A stretch of DNA of 22,481 nucleotides from positions 1-22,481 of the forward strand of contig JAEWAK010000050.1 of assembly GCA_023391695.1 (NCBI GenBank). Reading direction: 5' to 3'. This document shows, piece by piece, positions 21,092 to 22,481 of this stretch (within the stretch, counting starts at the first letter, position 1; every line of letters starts with the position of its first letter). The position numbers and the translations under genes are program-made. Origin of the DNA: Bacillota bacterium. Lineage in GTDB: Bacteria; Bacillota; Clostridia; Lachnospirales; Lachnospiraceae. The notes below the pieces were generated by a model. The model saw only the letters and a program-made list of their open reading frames with translations, did no database searches and had not been told where the DNA came from.

Positions 21092-22282
21092 TTATTTAAC
21101 CAAATATTCCTCCGCCAGTTTCTTAAATCCGCTTAAAGAGTTCTCAATAGTTTTATAATCCACACAATAGGCAATCCTGCAATAGCCGGGGCATCCAAAG
21201 GAAGTTCCGGGTACAATAAGGATATTATGCTTTTTCGCTGCCGCGCAAAAGGCTTTATCATCCTCTTCCAGAGTCTTTACAAATAAATAAAAGGCACCTT
21301 CCGGCTTAACGCAGGTATAACCGTATCCGGTTAAGCTGTTATATAATAATTCCCGGTTGCGGTTATAGACAGAAATATCCACTTCGGAATCCAGGCATTT
21401 TGCAACAACACGCTGTATCAGGGACGGTGCATTTACAAAACCTAATATACGGTTTGCCACATTGGCTGCAGCAACCACGTCACCAAAATCATCCGCTTCG
21501 CCAGGAATTACCAGGTAACCGATCCTCTCACCGGGCAGGGATAAGGATTTGCTGTAGGAATATCCGACTATGGTATTCTTATAGTATTTTGTCAGATAAG
21601 GGACTTCTATACCGTCATAAACTAATTCCCGGTAAGGTTCATCGGAAATCAGATAGATGGAAGTCTTAAATTCATTCTGTTTTCTATTTAATATACCAGC
21701 CAGTGCTTTAATGGTTTCTTCCGAATAAACGACACCGGTCGGGTTATTGGGTGTATTGATTATGACCGCTTTCGTTCTGTCCGTGATTTTCTGTTCAAAT
21801 TCTATGAGGTTTGGCTGAAATGTGGCAGTATCCGGGCTTACCACTACAAGCTCCCCGTCAAAATTGCTCACATAGTTCCGGTATTCGCCAAAGAAAGGAG
21901 CAAAGGTTATAACTTCTTCCCCCGGATTTAAAAGGGTTTTTAATATTACATTTAATCCGCCGGCAGCTCCCACTGTCATTACAATATTCTCTTCCCCAAA
22001 GGCCGTGCCGAACTTTTTATTAATGGAACCGGCTATCGCCGCCCTGACATCTTCATATCCTGAATTATTCATATATCCGTGGACTAAATTAGCACTTTCC
22101 CCGTTTACCGTTTCAATCACCGCATCCCTTACCGACTGGGGCGGTTCCACACTGGGATTTCCCAAACTGAAATCGAATACATTTTCAGGGCCGTATATGG
22201 AAGCCAATTTTTTGCCTTCTTCAAACATGGCCCGGATAACAGAACTGTTTTGCACTAATCCAATCATCTTTTTTGATATCAT
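21092..22282 (-). CDS. Pyridoxal-phosphate aminotransferase, class I (aspartate-type)
   Basis: This 396-residue fold-type I aminotransferase has FSLGNPSV (38-45), NTPNNPTGVVY (176-186), SDEPYREL with Asp214 and Tyr217, and the Schiff-base Lys245 in SYSKSLSLPGERIGY. It most resembles the clostridial 'pyridoxal phosphate-dependent aminotransferase' group near aspartate and alanine aminotransferases; the amino donor and acceptor cannot be told from sequence. GAGGA lies 8 nt before the ATG and a promoter with an extended -10 is upstream. The next gene, hisC, is 190 nt away and separated by an inverted repeat. Confidence 0.85.
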   Translation of the reverse strand: MISKKMIGLVQNSSVIRAMFEEGKKLASIYGPENVFDFSLGNPSVEPPQSVRDAVIETVNGESANLVHGYMNNSGYEDVRAAIAGSINKKFGTAFGEENIVMTVGAAGGLNVILKTLLNPGEEVITFAPFFGEYRNYVSNFDGELVVVSPDTATFQPNLIEFEQKITDRTKAVIINTPNNPTGVVYSEETIKALAGILNRKQNEFKTSIYLISDEPYRELVYDGIEVPYLTKYYKNTIVGYSYSKSLSLPGERIGYLVIPGEADDFGDVVAAANVANRILGFVNAPSLIQRVVAKCLDSEVDISVYNRNRELLYNSLTGYGYTCVKPEGAFYLFVKTLEEDDKAFCAAAKKHNILIVPGTSFGCPGYCRIAYCVDYKTIENSLSGFKKLAEEYLVK

Positions 22283-22325
22283 AAGCGTATCCTCTTTTCT
22301 CTGATTTTTCTCTTTGATTTTGAAT

Positions 22326-22355
22326 AGTATAGCACAGTAACGTATTAAATTTCAA
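22326..22355 (-). promoter_or_regulatory. Aminotransferase promoter
   Basis: On the minus strand TTGAAA (22350-22355) is 18 bp from TATACT (22326-22331), with TG one base before the -10. Predicted start is about 40 nt upstream of the ATG. Confidence 0.6.
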
Positions 22356-22387
22356 TACTTCGGGGAATTTTATTCTGGGCAGCTGAA

Positions 22388-22428
22388 GGGAGGGGGGATT
22401 TCCGGGGGATTTCCGGGGGATTCCTGGG
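22388..22428 (+). repeat. G-rich 11-bp tandem repeat, quadruplex-prone
   Basis: GGGGGATTTCC occurs at 22393-22403 and 22404-22414, with a third variant copy (GGGGGATTCCT) at 22415-22425. With the flanking GGG runs (22388-22390, 22426-22428), the plus strand has five G-runs of three or more with short gaps. This is striking in such AT-rich DNA. No gene is seen from 22283 to the right edge. Confidence 0.8.
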
Positions 22429-22481
22429 AGCTTCCGGCGGTATCCGGGTACAGCGTGGGGGAGTATTATAGGGAAAGAACC

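Overview
The window looks like AT-rich chromosomal DNA from a Firmicute of the class Clostridia, most likely Lachnospiraceae. The support is the mix of families: pstSCAB-phoU-phoPR in one array, the clostridial type of glutaminyl-tRNA synthetase, DUF6062 and DUF6106-like proteins, a CIRCE-controlled groESL operon, and strong AGGAGG ribosome binding sites. I cannot name the genus from sequence alone. No rRNA, tRNA or CRISPR array was seen. Nearly all genes are housekeeping genes on the minus strand; the plus strand carries only a dCMP deaminase, a peptidoglycan amidase and a DUF6062 protein.

Layout. 1-223: the 5' end of a TnpB (IS200/IS605 OrfB) gene that runs off the left edge. 711-8032 (minus): a complete phosphate module transcribed pstS-pstC-pstA-pstB-phoU-phoP-phoR, with PhoP-box-like direct repeats upstream of pstS. 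PstS binds phosphate outside the cell, PstC and PstA form the channel, PstB powers it, PhoU reports transport state, and PhoR/PhoP set expression. 8253-9040 (plus): a promoter, a long structured leader and comEB. 9489-10184 (plus): a membrane-anchored amidase, sharing a bidirectional terminator with guaB. 10312-11766 (minus): guaB, with an odd duplicated 3' end. 12318-12815: a small membrane protein. 13358-15300: groES-groEL with promoter, CIRCE and terminator. 15842-16594 (plus): DUF6062 protein. 16796-19388: glnS followed by a DUF2225 protein. 19822-20901: hisC with terminator. 21092-22282: a class I aminotransferase.

The coding content is ordinary; the interest is in two places. First, PstA carries an insertion of about 85-100 residues in its first extracytoplasmic loop that reads like a PDZ domain, an unusual addition to a phosphate permease. 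Second, the intergenic regions are full of inverted repeats. Two long leaders, before comEB and glnS, share one arrangement: a good promoter, then about 10-13 nt later ACTATTCAGC, then CTRCGGTTYC, and 130-170 nt downstream a complementary GCTGAA-containing arm. A weaker third case precedes hisC. These could be an undescribed structured leader RNA or a dispersed repeat family. Other dispersed hairpins lie at 3339-3380 and 12853-12883, 12105-12251, and 13102-13214. The guaB 3' end can form two mutually exclusive hairpins, and the groES promoter has a second perfect palindrome besides CIRCE.

Limits: all families were recognised by eye; structures were paired by hand and no energies, alignments or database searches were run.
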